Below, piece by piece: positions 9,491 to 17,987 of a stretch of 64,000 nucleotides of DNA (positions are counted from its first letter, which is position 1; every line of letters starts with the position of its first letter). The stretch lies in the NCBI GenBank assembly GCA_902774365.1, contig CACYHX010000009.1, positions 1 to 64,000 on the forward strand. Direction: 5' to 3'. The DNA comes from an uncultured Bacteroidia bacterium (GTDB lineage: Bacteria > Bacteroidota > Bacteroidia > Bacteroidales > F082). A program made the translations under genes and the position numbers. A model generated the notes under the pieces. That model had not been told where the DNA came from and did no database searches. It worked only from the letters and a program-made list of their open reading frames with translations.

Positions 9491-10360
9491 TTACAGGTCG
9501 CTATAGGCTGGCGAGAAGGTGTCGCCTTGCGAGACATCGCCTGTGTAGATGCCTTTCTTCAGCCATCGTGAACGCTGGGCCGAGGTGCCATGATTGAAGG
9601 TCTCAGGCATGGTACGGCCGTAAGCTTGCTTTTGCAGATAGTCGTCACCGATCTTAGCTGCGGCATTGAGCGCCTCTTCGATGTCGCCGTCCTCCAACGA
9701 GCCAAACATCTTGTTGTCGTTGTAGGCCCAAACGCCTGCGAAGAAGTCAGCCTGAAGCTCGAGACGCACACTGATTTCGTTAGACTGTTTGGTGTCGCGA
9801 CCATATTTAGCCATTTGCTGATGCGCCTGGCCCAGGATACCCAGTTCGTTCTGCACGTGGTGGCCTACCTCGTGAGCGATAACGTAGGCGTAAGCAAAGT
9901 CACCGTCGGCACCGATTTGTTTCTTCATGCTCTTAAAGAACTCTAAATCGAGATACACCGTTTCGTCGGCAGAGCAATAGAATGGTCCACTGGCAGACGT
10001 GGCATTACCGCAGCCCGAACTGACAGCGTCGCTGAAGATAACCATCTTAGGCGCGTTGTAGGTACGACCCATCTTCGCGAACTCTTTGGTCCACACATCT
10101 TCCGTGCCGGCGAGGATACGCTTGCAGAAGGTCATCAGTTCAACATCAACTTCGCTGTAGTCGGTGCCGTCGTCGACATATTCCGTCTGTGCCTGCGTGC
10201 TACCCATTTGTTCCATAACGGCACTTGGGTCGCCACCCAGGAAGCTGATCAATAAATAAATAATGATACCGCCGAGACCGATGCCTCCGGCAGCAGCTAC
10301 TGTTTTCTTCCCTCTGCGGTCTTCCACATTGGTACTTTCTCTACGTCCTTCTAGTCTCAT
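9491..10360 (-). CDS. ypfJ: Neutral zinc metallopeptidase, YpfJ/PF04228 family
   Basis: 289 residues. A short basic N-terminus with a RRGKK stretch precedes one membrane segment (~23-41, AAAGGIGLGGIIIYLLISFLG), leaving a large extracytoplasmic domain. The zinc-binding HEVGHHVQ motif is at 163-170, and ELQADFFAG (E201, D205) probably supplies the third ligand; the nearby YGRDTKQSNEISVRLELQAD run is typical of the family. Length fits the usual ~280-300. A -7 box (TATTTTTG, minus strand, near 10391) lies about 30 nt upstream. The role of this family is poorly known; a periplasmic protease is the usual reading. Confidence 0.9.
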   Translation of the reverse strand: MRLEGRRESTNVEDRRGKKTVAAAGGIGLGGIIIYLLISFLGGDPSAVMEQMGSTQAQTEYVDDGTDYSEVDVELMTFCKRILAGTEDVWTKEFAKMGRTYNAPKMVIFSDAVSSGCGNATSASGPFYCSADETVYLDLEFFKSMKKQIGADGDFAYAYVIAHEVGHHVQNELGILGQAHQQMAKYGRDTKQSNEISVRLELQADFFAGVWAYNDNKMFGSLEDGDIEEALNAAAKIGDDYLQKQAYGRTMPETFNHGTSAQRSRWLKKGIYTGDVSQGDTFSPAYSDL

Positions 10361-10438
10361 GATGAATTGATTTTAAGAATTGTTGAATGCAAAAATAGAG
10401 AAAAAAGTAAAAAACCATTCATTTTTTCAAAAAAACCG

Positions 10439-10446
10439 TACTTTTG
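10439..10446 (+). promoter_or_regulatory. -7 promoter box for small ORF-nucleotidase operon
   Basis: TACTTTTG is a perfect TAnnTTTG box 39 bp before the ATG at 10486. It is the only clear promoter for the two-gene unit 10486-12119. Confidence 0.6.
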
Positions 10447-10485
10447 CTACGTTGAAACCATAACTAACAATTAATAACTTCAAAT

Positions 10486-10680
10486 ATGAAAGCATTTGTC
10501 AATGACACCGAAGTGCGCACCTATTATGGCGCAAAAGTGAAATCTGTAGTACTCGCCTATTGCAGAGCCAACAACCTGCCTCTCCGTCTCGAAGGCATTA
10601 CAGTGAAAGACGCCTATGGCAACATCGTCGACCTCGATGGTGCTTTACGAGCCAATTCAAGAATCTACGTTAAATTTTGA
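10486..10680 (+). CDS. Small conserved-looking protein of unknown function (64 aa)
   Basis: 64 residues, not recognised as a named family. No signal peptide or membrane segment, so probably cytoplasmic. The order of elements (an N-terminal KAFVND strand, a central helix-like stretch VKSVVLAYCRANN, a VKDAYGNIVDLDG turn, and a final NSRIYVKF strand) is compatible with a ubiquitin-like beta-grasp fold as in ThiS/MoaD, but the C-terminal diglycine is absent. It has its own good promoter and sits 5 bp ahead of the 5'-nucleotidase ATG, so the two are very probably co-transcribed. The fold idea is inference only. Confidence 0.7.
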   Translation: MKAFVNDTEVRTYYGAKVKSVVLAYCRANNLPLRLEGITVKDAYGNIVDLDGALRANSRIYVKF

Positions 10681-10685
10681 AAGCC

Positions 10686-12119
10686 ATGAAAACATTCGCC
10701 AAACTAACCTTGATGGCCTGTGCTGCCATCCTGCTCATCACGGCATGCCAACCGAAGCCGAAAGAGCAAAAACTGTATATCGTTTCGACCAACGACATGC
10801 ACGCCAACATCGACAACTTCCCGCAGTTTGCCGCCTTGATGGACAGCCTGCGCAGTGTCCACCCTGACCTGCTGCTCTTCAGCGCAGGCGACAACCGTTC
10901 GGGCAACCCCATCAACGACCGCTATGCCGAGCCTTGCAAACCCATGTATGATCTGATGAACAAGGTAGGCTTCGACCTCTCCACTTTCGGCAACCACGAA
11001 TGGGACGGCGGCCCCGACGGGCTACGTAAAGTCTTAGGTTGGGCTAACTTCCCCTTTGTAAGCGCCAACGTCACCTTCGACGACACCTTGCAGATGCCCA
11101 ACCATCACCCTTATGTCATCTTTGAACGCGATGGCTTGAAGCTGGGCGTCATCGGCGGCATACAACTGGGACCCAACGGCCTGCCCGACTCGCACCCGAA
11201 AAACTGTGTCGGCTCCCATTTTAAGCCCATCACCGAAGTGTTGCCCGAATATATCAACGAACTGAGCGACTGCAACGCCATCTTCCTGCTCTCGCACTGC
11301 GGCTATGAAGCGGACCGCGAAACGGCAGAGCAGTTCCCGCAGCTGGCAGCCATCTTTGGTGGCCATACCCACACCCGCGTGGCCGAGAAGCAACTCGTCA
11401 ACGGCGTGATGGTCACCCAAGCCGAGGCCAAGGTTAAGTTTGTGACCTTGAGCACCTTTACCTTCCTCGATGGCAAGCTGGTCGACAAAGACATGCAACT
11501 GCTTTCCATCAAAGAGTTTCCGAAACGCAATGCTGAGGTGCAAGCCATGGTCGACGAATACAATAGCAACGAATACTTCCGCACCGTGGTCACCAACAAC
11601 CTCACGCCTATCGAGAGCTACGAATCATTGGGTTGCCTGATGACCGATGCCTTCCGCAAAATCAGCGGTGCCGACATAGCATTCCAAAACCCGGGCGGTG
11701 TGCGATTCGACACCCTCTCGGCCCGTCCCGTGACGCTGAAGGACATCTTCGCCCTCGACCCCTTCGACAACGAAATCATCGCCTTCTCGCTTAGCGGACA
11801 GGAAATCCTCAACCTGATGAAGTCATGCTTCGTCACCGACGGAGGTCCCATCTACTGCTCCGGCTGCACCTATACTTATAAGGTGGACGACAATGGCGAG
11901 ATGACCGACATCAACGTGAAACTTGAAAACGGCAAGCCTTTGGACCTCAACGCCAAATACAACGTGGTGATGAACAGCTACATGTCGACCGTGTTCGACT
12001 ATGAACACGAGGATGAAGGCCAAAGCACCTTCCGCAGCTCCAATGAGATGATGCTGGAATACCTGTCGCATTACCCAACTATTGATTATGGGAAGACCTC
12101 CCGTGTGACCGAGAAATAA
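10686..12119 (+). CDS. Bifunctional metallophosphatase/5'-nucleotidase lipoprotein
   Basis: 477 residues. A TTG at 10677 also opens the frame, but the ATG at 10686 gives a clean lipoprotein signal (MKTFAKLTLMACAAILLITAC, lipobox LITAC, Cys21), so I chose it. The N-terminal calcineurin-like phosphoesterase domain shows STNDMHANID, GNHEWDGG and GGHTHTR metal-ligand motifs. The C-terminal 5'-nucleotidase domain (from ~285) has the family-typical NPGGVRFDT and FDNEIIAFSLSG. Such enzymes hydrolyse extracytoplasmic nucleotides, releasing nucleoside and phosphate. It is encoded directly after the 64-aa small protein in one unit. Substrate range is not readable. Confidence 0.92.
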   Translation: MKTFAKLTLMACAAILLITACQPKPKEQKLYIVSTNDMHANIDNFPQFAALMDSLRSVHPDLLLFSAGDNRSGNPINDRYAEPCKPMYDLMNKVGFDLSTFGNHEWDGGPDGLRKVLGWANFPFVSANVTFDDTLQMPNHHPYVIFERDGLKLGVIGGIQLGPNGLPDSHPKNCVGSHFKPITEVLPEYINELSDCNAIFLLSHCGYEADRETAEQFPQLAAIFGGHTHTRVAEKQLVNGVMVTQAEAKVKFVTLSTFTFLDGKLVDKDMQLLSIKEFPKRNAEVQAMVDEYNSNEYFRTVVTNNLTPIESYESLGCLMTDAFRKISGADIAFQNPGGVRFDTLSARPVTLKDIFALDPFDNEIIAFSLSGQEILNLMKSCFVTDGGPIYCSGCTYTYKVDDNGEMTDINVKLENGKPLDLNAKYNVVMNSYMSTVFDYEHEDEGQSTFRSSNEMMLEYLSHYPTIDYGKTSRVTEK

Positions 12120-12143
12120 TAGGTTCTCTTTAGGAATAAGACT

Positions 12144-12174
12144 TGTAGGGCTGCCGTATTACGACAGCCCTACA
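12144..12174. repeat. TGTAGGGCTG palindrome (related family), possible terminator
   Basis: A 31-bp palindrome with arms TGTAGGGCTG and CAGCCCTACA around a CCGTATTACGA centre. It shares the TGTAG/CTACA tips with the TGTAGAGACG family but has different arms. It lies 25 bp after the nucleotidase stop codon. Confidence 0.8.
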
Positions 12175-12263
12175 ATCATTTAGAAACATTTTTGGCACGG
12201 TTTTGGTAGTTGTGAAGGGTGAACACTAAAAGTAAATGTCAAACCCTTAAAACAATCGCAACT

Positions 12264-13454
12264 ATGAAAGCCAAGAACATCCTGATGACCCTCCTGCTGG
12301 CAGTAGGAGCCATCGCAGCAAAAGCAAGTGGTTATCCACCTGAACTCGCCTTGGTATCACAGCCGGTGATGGTGTACAACCACAGCTCAATCACGGTCTA
12401 CTACGACGTGGAGAACATTGGAGACTACACCTATAGGGGTGACGTCTACATCTTCCTTGAGCCCGACTTCGGCTACTACTACGCCAAGAAGTACGTCAAG
12501 GTCTATCCTGGTCGCATCAAGAGAATCGCTGTCGACATCCCTGCCTACAGCTTCGACATGCGCCGCACGTTCACCATCATGCCTTACTACGAAGTGGGCC
12601 GCGAGCTCTACAGCTTCACCACCTTCGAGTACTTCGAGCCTGTCCACTTCTACTGGCACGGGCCGCGCACCGAACCTTGGGTGGTGATCCACATCGGACC
12701 TCGTCCGAGCTACTACCACCGTCCGGGCAGCTACCGCTACTACTACGACGGCTTCCGTCCGCCGATGCACGCCCACGGCCCTGGAATGCCTCCTCCGATG
12801 GATCCGATGCACCACACCTACGGCTACCACTACAGCATCGGGGGCTATCCTGCCACCCACCCCGAGTGGAGCAGCCACAACGAGATGCCCAAGCCCAGCA
12901 ACAACGCAGCACCCAGTGCAACGGTGAGACCGAATGGCCCTGTAGGCAGCATGAGCTCAGGCAGCGGAGGCTCAGCAAGCCCCAGCGGCCGCCCGAACAC
13001 CGATAGCCGCCCCGCCGGTAGCAGCAGCGGAAGCGTCAGCCGCCCCAGCAGCAACGGTTCAGCCAACGGATCGGTCAGCCGCCCCAGCAGCAACGGAAGC
13101 GCCTCGCGCCCCAGCAGCTCAAGCAACGTAAGCGGCTCCAGCACCCGTCCTGCAACCAACGGCAATGTGAGCCGTCCGAGCAGCAACAGCAGCAACTCAC
13201 GTCCAAGCGGCACCAGCTCAAGCAGCAGCGTCAGTCGCCCCAGCAGCAGCACCTCTCGCCCGAGTGGCAACAGCAGCTCCAGCAGCATGAGCGGTTCCAG
13301 CAGCCGCACGAGCAACAACTCAAGCGCCAGAACCAACAGCTCTAGCAGCTCAACCCGCAGCAGCGGCACCAGCTCCACCAGAAGCTCAAGCTCCTCAAGC
13401 AACAGCCGCAGCGGTTCCTCAGCAGGCTCAGCCACGGGCAGCGGACGCAGATAA
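12264..13454 (+). CDS. Secreted protein with Ser/Arg/Pro/Asn-rich low-complexity tail
   Basis: 396 residues from the ATG at 12264. A GTG at 12219 is in frame but would put 15 residues before an obvious signal peptide (MKAKNILMTLLLAVGAIAAKASG). Residues ~24-130 form a beta-rich domain with many Tyr (YYDVENIGDYTYRGDVY, RRTFTIMPYYEVG). A Pro/His/Tyr-rich linker follows (~140-215). The last ~180 residues are almost entirely Ser, with Arg, Pro, Asn, Gly and Thr, in repeated SRPSSNGS/SRPSG/STRSS units. No family recognised. The tail is basic and probably disordered, which would suit binding to cell wall, glycan or nucleic acid, but that is a guess. Its long antisense open frame is a composition artefact. 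Confidence 0.75.
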   Translation: MKAKNILMTLLLAVGAIAAKASGYPPELALVSQPVMVYNHSSITVYYDVENIGDYTYRGDVYIFLEPDFGYYYAKKYVKVYPGRIKRIAVDIPAYSFDMRRTFTIMPYYEVGRELYSFTTFEYFEPVHFYWHGPRTEPWVVIHIGPRPSYYHRPGSYRYYYDGFRPPMHAHGPGMPPPMDPMHHTYGYHYSIGGYPATHPEWSSHNEMPKPSNNAAPSATVRPNGPVGSMSSGSGGSASPSGRPNTDSRPAGSSSGSVSRPSSNGSANGSVSRPSSNGSASRPSSSSNVSGSSTRPATNGNVSRPSSNSSNSRPSGTSSSSSVSRPSSSTSRPSGNSSSSSMSGSSSRTSNNSSARTNSSSSSTRSSGTSSTRSSSSSSNSRSGSSAGSATGSGRR

Positions 13455-13474
13455 GACAAAAAAACAATAAAAAC

Positions 13475-13506
13475 GAGGGCGGCCTTAGGGTCGCCCTCAA
13501 TTTTTT
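13475..13506 (+). terminator. Rho-independent terminator
   Basis: A GC-rich hairpin (GAGGGCGgCC / GGgtCGCCCTC) followed by a T-run at 13501-13506. It is 20 bp after the Ser-rich protein's stop codon. Confidence 0.85.
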
Positions 13507-13508
13507 AC

Positions 13509-13516
13509 TACCTTTG
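13509..13516 (+). promoter_or_regulatory. -7 promoter box for upp
   Basis: TACCTTTG, a perfect TAnnTTTG, lies 18 nt before the GTG start at 13535. It directly abuts the T-run of the preceding terminator, so terminator and promoter are packed end to end. It argues against the TTG at 13514, which falls inside the box. Confidence 0.65.
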
Positions 13517-13534
13517 CGACAAAACTTTCAAGCC

Positions 13535-14197
13535 GTGAGAATCATCAACTTCGCTGACAGCAACAGCATCATCAACCAGTATGTGGCTGAGCTGAGAGAC
13601 ATCCATGTCCAAAACGATCGCAACACCTTCCGCCACAACCTGCAACGCATCGGCCAGATGATGGCCTACGAGGTGAGCAAGACCTTGACCTACTCGGAAA
13701 AGCAAATTCAAACGCCACTGGCCGCAGCCAAGGCCAACACGCCCGACGACGAAGTGGTGCTCGCCACCGTGTTTCGGGCGGGCTTGCCTTTCCATCAAGG
13801 TTTCTTGGACGTGTTCGACCATGCAGGCAACGCCTTTGTGTCGGCCTATCGTTATTATCTCGACGAGAAGCATGAAAACGTAGGTATCAAAGTGGAGTAT
13901 CTTGCCGCCCCCGACTTGACGGACAAGACCCTCATCATCGCTGACCCGATGCTGGCCACAGGCGGTAGTCTCGAGCTGGCCTACCAAGCCCTCTGCACCA
14001 AAGGCATCCCGAGGCATTTGCACCTTTGTTGCGTCATCGCCGCACAAGCCGGCATCGACAATTTATTGAAATTATTCAAGCCTTTGGACAATGTCACGCT
14101 GTGGTGTGCCGCCATCGACCCCGTCCTAAATGAGCACAAGTACATCGTCCCGGGTCTTGGCGATGCGGGCGATTTGGCGTATGGCGATAAAATCTAA
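13535..14197 (+). CDS. upp: Uracil phosphoribosyltransferase
   Basis: 220 residues from GTG. Converts uracil plus PRPP to UMP in the cytoplasm (pyrimidine salvage). The PRPP-binding loop is clear at ~132-146 (LIIADPMLATGGSLELA), and the C-terminal uracil-binding region ends VPGLGDAGDLAYGDK, both diagnostic for the UPRT family. Length is close to the family's ~210. A stand-alone gene with its own promoter, convergent with elbB, with a palindrome between the two 3' ends. Confidence 0.93.
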   Translation: MRIINFADSNSIINQYVAELRDIHVQNDRNTFRHNLQRIGQMMAYEVSKTLTYSEKQIQTPLAAAKANTPDDEVVLATVFRAGLPFHQGFLDVFDHAGNAFVSAYRYYLDEKHENVGIKVEYLAAPDLTDKTLIIADPMLATGGSLELAYQALCTKGIPRHLHLCCVIAAQAGIDNLLKLFKPLDNVTLWCAAIDPVLNEHKYIVPGLGDAGDLAYGDKI

Positions 14198-14199
14198 TA

Positions 14200-14229
14200 G
14201 GTAGAGACGCGGCGCGCCACGTCTCTACA
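14200..14229. repeat. TGTAGAGACG palindrome, copy 5
   Basis: GTAGAGACG and CGTCTCTAC arms around CGGCGCGCCA; the outermost left T is a G here. It occupies almost all of the 34-bp gap between the convergent upp and elbB genes, where it could end transcription from both sides. Confidence 0.88.
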
Positions 14230-14231
14230 AA

Positions 14232-14897
14232 TCAATCCCGTTTTTCATCCAAGGTTTCAATGATAGCCCCAACCATGTTGTAGGCACCATCGTACACATC
14301 CTTTATGGTTGCGTCGAGCATATAGGCAGGCGTGGTGAAGACCAACAATTCATTGTCGGCGCACACGTCGCCATGTTCGGTCTGCACATGGTAGGCACCC
14401 ATGGCGCGGATGTTGTCGGCATCAGGCGTGCCTTCGTTGCCTAAGGTGACACACACGCCAGGCAACAGTTTGGCGAACATCACCGGAGCGATACACATGC
14501 CGCCGAGTGGCTTGCCAGCCTCGCGCGTCTCGACGATGGCACGAGCCACGTCGGGCTGCACCTCCATGTCGGCGCCTTTGAAGGCATAATTGCACAGGTT
14601 TTTGGCTGCGCCAAAGCCACCACTGAAAAGCAGGCCGTCATAGTCTTCGGCCTTGTAGTCCTCGATGGGCAAGATATTCCCACGAGCGATGCGAGCCGCC
14701 TCGGCAAGGATGTTGCGCTCCTCCTTAACGGCATCGCCTGTCAGGTGGTTGACGACATCGTGTTGCGAACGACTTGGGGCAAAGCATTGGTATTCACAAT
14801 GATGCTGACTGATGGAAAGCAACAAGGTAACGGCTTCGTGGATTTCGCTGCCGTCCTTATGACCGCAGCCTGAAAGAATTACAGCAAATTTTTTCAT
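14232..14897 (-). CDS. elbB: ElbB-type glyoxalase-like protein (DJ-1/PfpI superfamily)
   Basis: 221 residues. Begins KKFAVILSGCGHKDGSEIHE, the signature opening of the ElbB (isoprenoid biosynthesis glyoxalase) group. The nucleophile elbow region GGMCIAPVMFAKLLPG (Cys ~136) and the preceding DYDGLLFSGGFGAAKNLC fit the DJ-1/PfpI fold. Known members show weak glyoxalase activity; the older link to isoprenoid synthesis is not well established, so nearness to a mevalonate operon 15 kb away should not be over-read. It is encoded 15 bp downstream of the enoyl-CoA hydratase gene on the same strand, so the two may be co-transcribed. Confidence 0.92.
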   Translation of the reverse strand: MKKFAVILSGCGHKDGSEIHEAVTLLLSISQHHCEYQCFAPSRSQHDVVNHLTGDAVKEERNILAEAARIARGNILPIEDYKAEDYDGLLFSGGFGAAKNLCNYAFKGADMEVQPDVARAIVETREAGKPLGGMCIAPVMFAKLLPGVCVTLGNEGTPDADNIRAMGAYHVQTEHGDVCADNELLVFTTPAYMLDATIKDVYDGAYNMVGAIIETLDEKRD

Positions 14898-14912
14898 GAT
14901 ATGTTGATTTGA

Positions 14913-15701
14913 TTATTTATCCCATTCAGGTTTCCTTTTCTCGAAAAACGCCGCCATGCCCTCCTGGCCGGCCTTGGAGATGCGTTGGTTGGCGATGGCC
15001 ATTGAGGTCTGCATAAAAATGGGGTTGAAGCGGTCGTCGGTACAAGTCACCATGCGGAGCAGGTTCTTGCACTCGGCGATGGCCTCGGGCGAGGCGTGCA
15101 TGAAATGCTCGATATATTGGCGCTCAGTGTCGATCATCTCGGCCTCGCTGACGACGACATTCACCAAATGGAAGGCCTTTGCTTCTTCGGCACCGAAGCG
15201 ACGGCCCGTCAGCATGAGTTCCTTGGCGGCGGTGTTGCCGATTTTCTGCACCACAAAAGGCGAAATAGTGGCCGGCGTGATGCCCAAGCGTACCTCGGAG
15301 AAGGCGAACTTGGTCTCTTTTTCGGCAATCACGACGTCGGCGGCGGCGATGATGCCGTTGGCCCCGCCGATGCAGGCGCCATGCACGTCGACAATGACGG
15401 CCTTGTTGCAGAAATAGATGGTCTGGAACAGCTTGGATAGCTTCTCGGCATCGGCGACATTCTGGTTATAGCTATAGCCAGCCATGTCTTTCATATATTC
15501 CAAATCGGCGCCGGCACAGAAGCACTTCCCGTTGCCTTTCAGGATGATGACGCGGATGTCGTCGCGGCTGTTGAGCCAGTCGAAGACCTCTGTCAGTTCA
15601 CGAATCAACTCGGGGTTCAAGGCATTGCGCACCTCAGGTCGGTCGAGGTTGACCCAAGCCATGCTTTCACCTAATTGTATTTTTAAGGTTTGGAAATCCA
15701 T
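14913..15701 (-). CDS. Enoyl-CoA hydratase/isomerase family protein
   Basis: 262 residues from the ATG at 15701; the open frame reaches 15851, but the extra 50 residues are non-homologous and overlap the promoter region. Crotonase fold: LDRPEVRNALN near 20, the oxyanion-hole stretch FCAGADLEYM (~62-71), and the second-site stretch DVHGACIGGANGIIAAADVVIA (~100-120). It probably hydrates an enoyl-CoA in fatty-acid or branched-chain amino-acid breakdown. The substrate cannot be decided; a methylglutaconyl-CoA hydratase role is possible. Upstream of elbB on the same strand. Confidence 0.85.
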   Translation of the reverse strand: MDFQTLKIQLGESMAWVNLDRPEVRNALNPELIRELTEVFDWLNSRDDIRVIILKGNGKCFCAGADLEYMKDMAGYSYNQNVADAEKLSKLFQTIYFCNKAVIVDVHGACIGGANGIIAAADVVIAEKETKFAFSEVRLGITPATISPFVVQKIGNTAAKELMLTGRRFGAEEAKAFHLVNVVVSEAEMIDTERQYIEHFMHASPEAIAECKNLLRMVTCTDDRFNPIFMQTSMAIANQRISKAGQEGMAAFFEKRKPEWDK

Positions 15702-15866
15702 TATTATGACGGGTTTTGAAATGCAATATTCGTGAAAAATTGCCAATCTGTCACAATCATTCCGCAAAAAATTCGTTTCTTTGCAGGCGGAACGGTTTTT
15801 GATGACCGACCTGCCGTCCCCATAAATTGTCACAGGCACAAATGGGGACAAGCAAAACTGAATACA

Positions 15867-16325
15867 ATGGAAGACGACAACCTCAATAACGGACTCGACA
15901 ATCTCTTGAACATGTTCAAGAAACTGATGGAGAATCAGGATCTTGATGCTATCCCAGGCATCAACGAAGAGCAGAAGGAACAGTTGAAGATGTTTCTCGA
16001 GGACTTCGATGAGCTGAAAGACGACATGAAGGTGGAGATCTACAAACTCGACCCCTTCACCAAGCAGATGGTGGGCATGGTCATGGGACAGTTGAATAAC
16101 TTCACAGGAGAACAGACGCCTGGCATCAACTTAAACAATGCGCCTCAAGAGCCTCCCGTCAACAAGGAGAAACAGCTGACCGACATCCCGGGCACCACGG
16201 AGAACCTTGAAGCCCATCTGGCCGCCATCGACGAGCAGTTGCGTAACCCTGGCCTCACGGAGGAGGACATCAATCGGCTGCTAGACGAGCGAACGTCCAT
16301 CACCAATGAACTAGAAATGAAATAA
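15867..16325 (+). CDS. Small acidic protein, unknown function
   Basis: 152 residues from the ATG at 15867. The frame extends back to 15732, but the extra residues are basic and unlike the rest. Very acidic, rich in Asp, Glu, Asn, Leu and Met; the first ~80 residues look helical (NLLNMFKKLMEN, EEQKEQLKMFLEDFDEL) and a second helical or coiled part follows (~110-150, LEAHLAAIDEQLRN). No signal peptide, so cytoplasmic. Family not recognised. First gene of a three-gene run: small protein, outer-membrane barrel (9 bp later), queG (overlapping). Confidence 0.75.
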   Translation: MEDDNLNNGLDNLLNMFKKLMENQDLDAIPGINEEQKEQLKMFLEDFDELKDDMKVEIYKLDPFTKQMVGMVMGQLNNFTGEQTPGINLNNAPQEPPVNKEKQLTDIPGTTENLEAHLAAIDEQLRNPGLTEEDINRLLDERTSITNELEMK

Positions 16326-16334
16326 ATAATAATA

Positions 16335-17054
16335 ATGAAAAAAGCACTTCTTACCCTCATCGCATTGATTATTTCGGCAACTTCTTTTGCCCAACTCATC
16401 GCCAATAAGACCGACAAAAGGTTTACTTTGGGCTTCGATTTGTTCAACGACTTTCAACTCGCCCCCAGCGAGAATTGGGATGCACGCATGTTCAACCAAG
16501 GCTTCAGCTGGTTCCTCACCTACAACTTCCCCTTGGGCGAAAGCTCAAAACACACTGTCAGCATCGGAGCGGGTACGGCATCGCACAACTATTTCTCCTA
16601 CAGCCGCATCCTGAATCCCTACACCAACGGCAACCTGGAACTCAAGCAGTACCGTGACGTGGAAGGCTTCAAACGATACAAGGTCAGCCTGACCTATGTC
16701 GAGGTGCCGTTGGAGCTGCGCTTCCGTATCAAGGACCAAGTGAAGGTGGGCCTTGGCTTTAAAGTGGGTGTGAGAGTCGCCGCGAAGACCAAGTTCGTCG
16801 GCCCCGACGATGTGGTCACCATCACCAACGATGAAAACACCCTCACGCTTACGGATGACAGCGGCGTCACCATCCACGAGAAGCAATGCTACATCAGCAA
16901 CGTGGAGCGCATGGCCTATTCCGCCACTGTGCGCATCGGCTGGAAGTGGGTGAGTGTTTATGCCGCCTACCAGTTCAACCAGGTGTTTTCCACGGGTCAC
17001 GAAGGCCCCACGTTCCATCCGCTGACGGTGGGTGTGTCGTTCTCGCCGTTCTGA
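16335..17054 (+). CDS. Outer-membrane beta-barrel protein
   Basis: 239 residues with a signal peptide (MKKALLTLIALIISATSFAQ). The mature part alternates polar and hydrophobic residues in strand-length blocks (KHTVSIGAGTASHNYFSY, YKVSLTYVEVPLELRFRI, VKVGLGFKVGVRVAAKT) and ends GVSFSPF, with Phe as last residue, typical of outer-membrane barrels. Resembles Bacteroidetes PorT-like/OMP_b-brl proteins. Its stop overlaps the queG start (TGATG), which suggests translational coupling, although no functional link is obvious. Confidence 0.8.
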   Translation: MKKALLTLIALIISATSFAQLIANKTDKRFTLGFDLFNDFQLAPSENWDARMFNQGFSWFLTYNFPLGESSKHTVSIGAGTASHNYFSYSRILNPYTNGNLELKQYRDVEGFKRYKVSLTYVEVPLELRFRIKDQVKVGLGFKVGVRVAAKTKFVGPDDVVTITNDENTLTLTDDSGVTIHEKQCYISNVERMAYSATVRIGWKWVSVYAAYQFNQVFSTGHEGPTFHPLTVGVSFSPF

Positions 17055-17974
17055 TGACTTCCGAATGGATTGTTGAAGCAGCCGAAAGGATGGGCTTCGA
17101 TGCCTGTGGCATCGCCCATGCTACGGCATTGGATGAAGAGTCGGCTCATGTGGAGCAATGGCTCGAAGAAGGGCGCGAGGGCGAGATGGGCTACCTGACG
17201 CGCAACAAGGAAAAACGCTACGACCCACGTCTGCTCGTGGAAGGCACCAAGAGCATCGTCACAGTACTTTACAACTATTATCCCAAACAACAAATCGGCG
17301 ACGGCGAGCATTACAAAATCGCCAAATACGCCTTTGGTGCCGACTACCATGAGGTGCTGAAACGCAAGATGCGGCAGCTTCTGGAACACATCGAGAGTCA
17401 AACTGGCAAGCTGGTAGGCACACGTGTCTTCGTCGACTCGGCACCCGTGCTCGACCGTGCCTGGGCTGTGCGTTGCGGTTTGGGCTTCATCGGGAAAAAC
17501 ACCACCTTGATTCACCCTAAGAAAGGCTCATTTTTCTTTATCGGGCACCTATTCTTGCCTTTGGAATTGGAGGCCACCAGCCAACCCTTGAACAACCGTT
17601 GCGGACGCTGCACGAAATGCATCGACGCCTGTCCCACAGGTGCCTTGGAAGCGCCATTCCATATCGACGCGCGCAAATGCATCTCCTACCTGACCATCGA
17701 ATACAAAGGCAGCCTTGAAGACCATGACCCGAAGACCTTCCATGGTTGGATGTATGGCTGCGACATCTGCCAGGATGCGTGTCCCTACAACCGCTTTGCG
17801 CTGCCCAACATGGAGCCTGAGTTCCAGCCTTCGGAACGGCTTGTCGCCATGCGTGAAGACGATTGGAAGAACCTTACAAAGGAAGAATTTGACGAATTGT
17901 TCAAACATTCCGCCGTGCAACGCGCCGGATTTGAGGGATTGAAAAGAAATATCAAGTTTATCTCCGAAGACTAA
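17054..17974 (+). CDS. queG: Epoxyqueuosine reductase
   Basis: 306 residues from the ATG overlapping the previous stop; the open frame begins earlier (16886) but only inside the upstream gene. Catalyses the last step of queuosine formation in tRNA, reducing epoxyqueuosine with a cobalamin cofactor and two [4Fe-4S] clusters. Cluster motifs: CGRCTKCIDACP near 182 and CDICQDACP near 235. The N-terminal half has FGADYHEVLKRKM and the family-typical GFIGKNTTLIHPKKGSF. Family members are ~310-380 aa, so this is a short form lacking the C-terminal HEAT-repeat extension. Confidence 0.95.
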   Translation: MTSEWIVEAAERMGFDACGIAHATALDEESAHVEQWLEEGREGEMGYLTRNKEKRYDPRLLVEGTKSIVTVLYNYYPKQQIGDGEHYKIAKYAFGADYHEVLKRKMRQLLEHIESQTGKLVGTRVFVDSAPVLDRAWAVRCGLGFIGKNTTLIHPKKGSFFFIGHLFLPLELEATSQPLNNRCGRCTKCIDACPTGALEAPFHIDARKCISYLTIEYKGSLEDHDPKTFHGWMYGCDICQDACPYNRFALPNMEPEFQPSERLVAMREDDWKNLTKEEFDELFKHSAVQRAGFEGLKRNIKFISED

Positions 17975-17987
17975 AGGCTTCAGAAAG

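Noticed and set aside
12845-13459. Leu/Glu/Pro-rich minus-strand frame opposite the Ser-rich tail
   Set aside because: Direct product of AGC/CGC-repeat DNA read on the other strand; no independent evidence.
16886-17053. Longer N-terminus for QueG
   Set aside because: The extension runs out of frame through the barrel gene; the family start and TGATG coupling support 17054.
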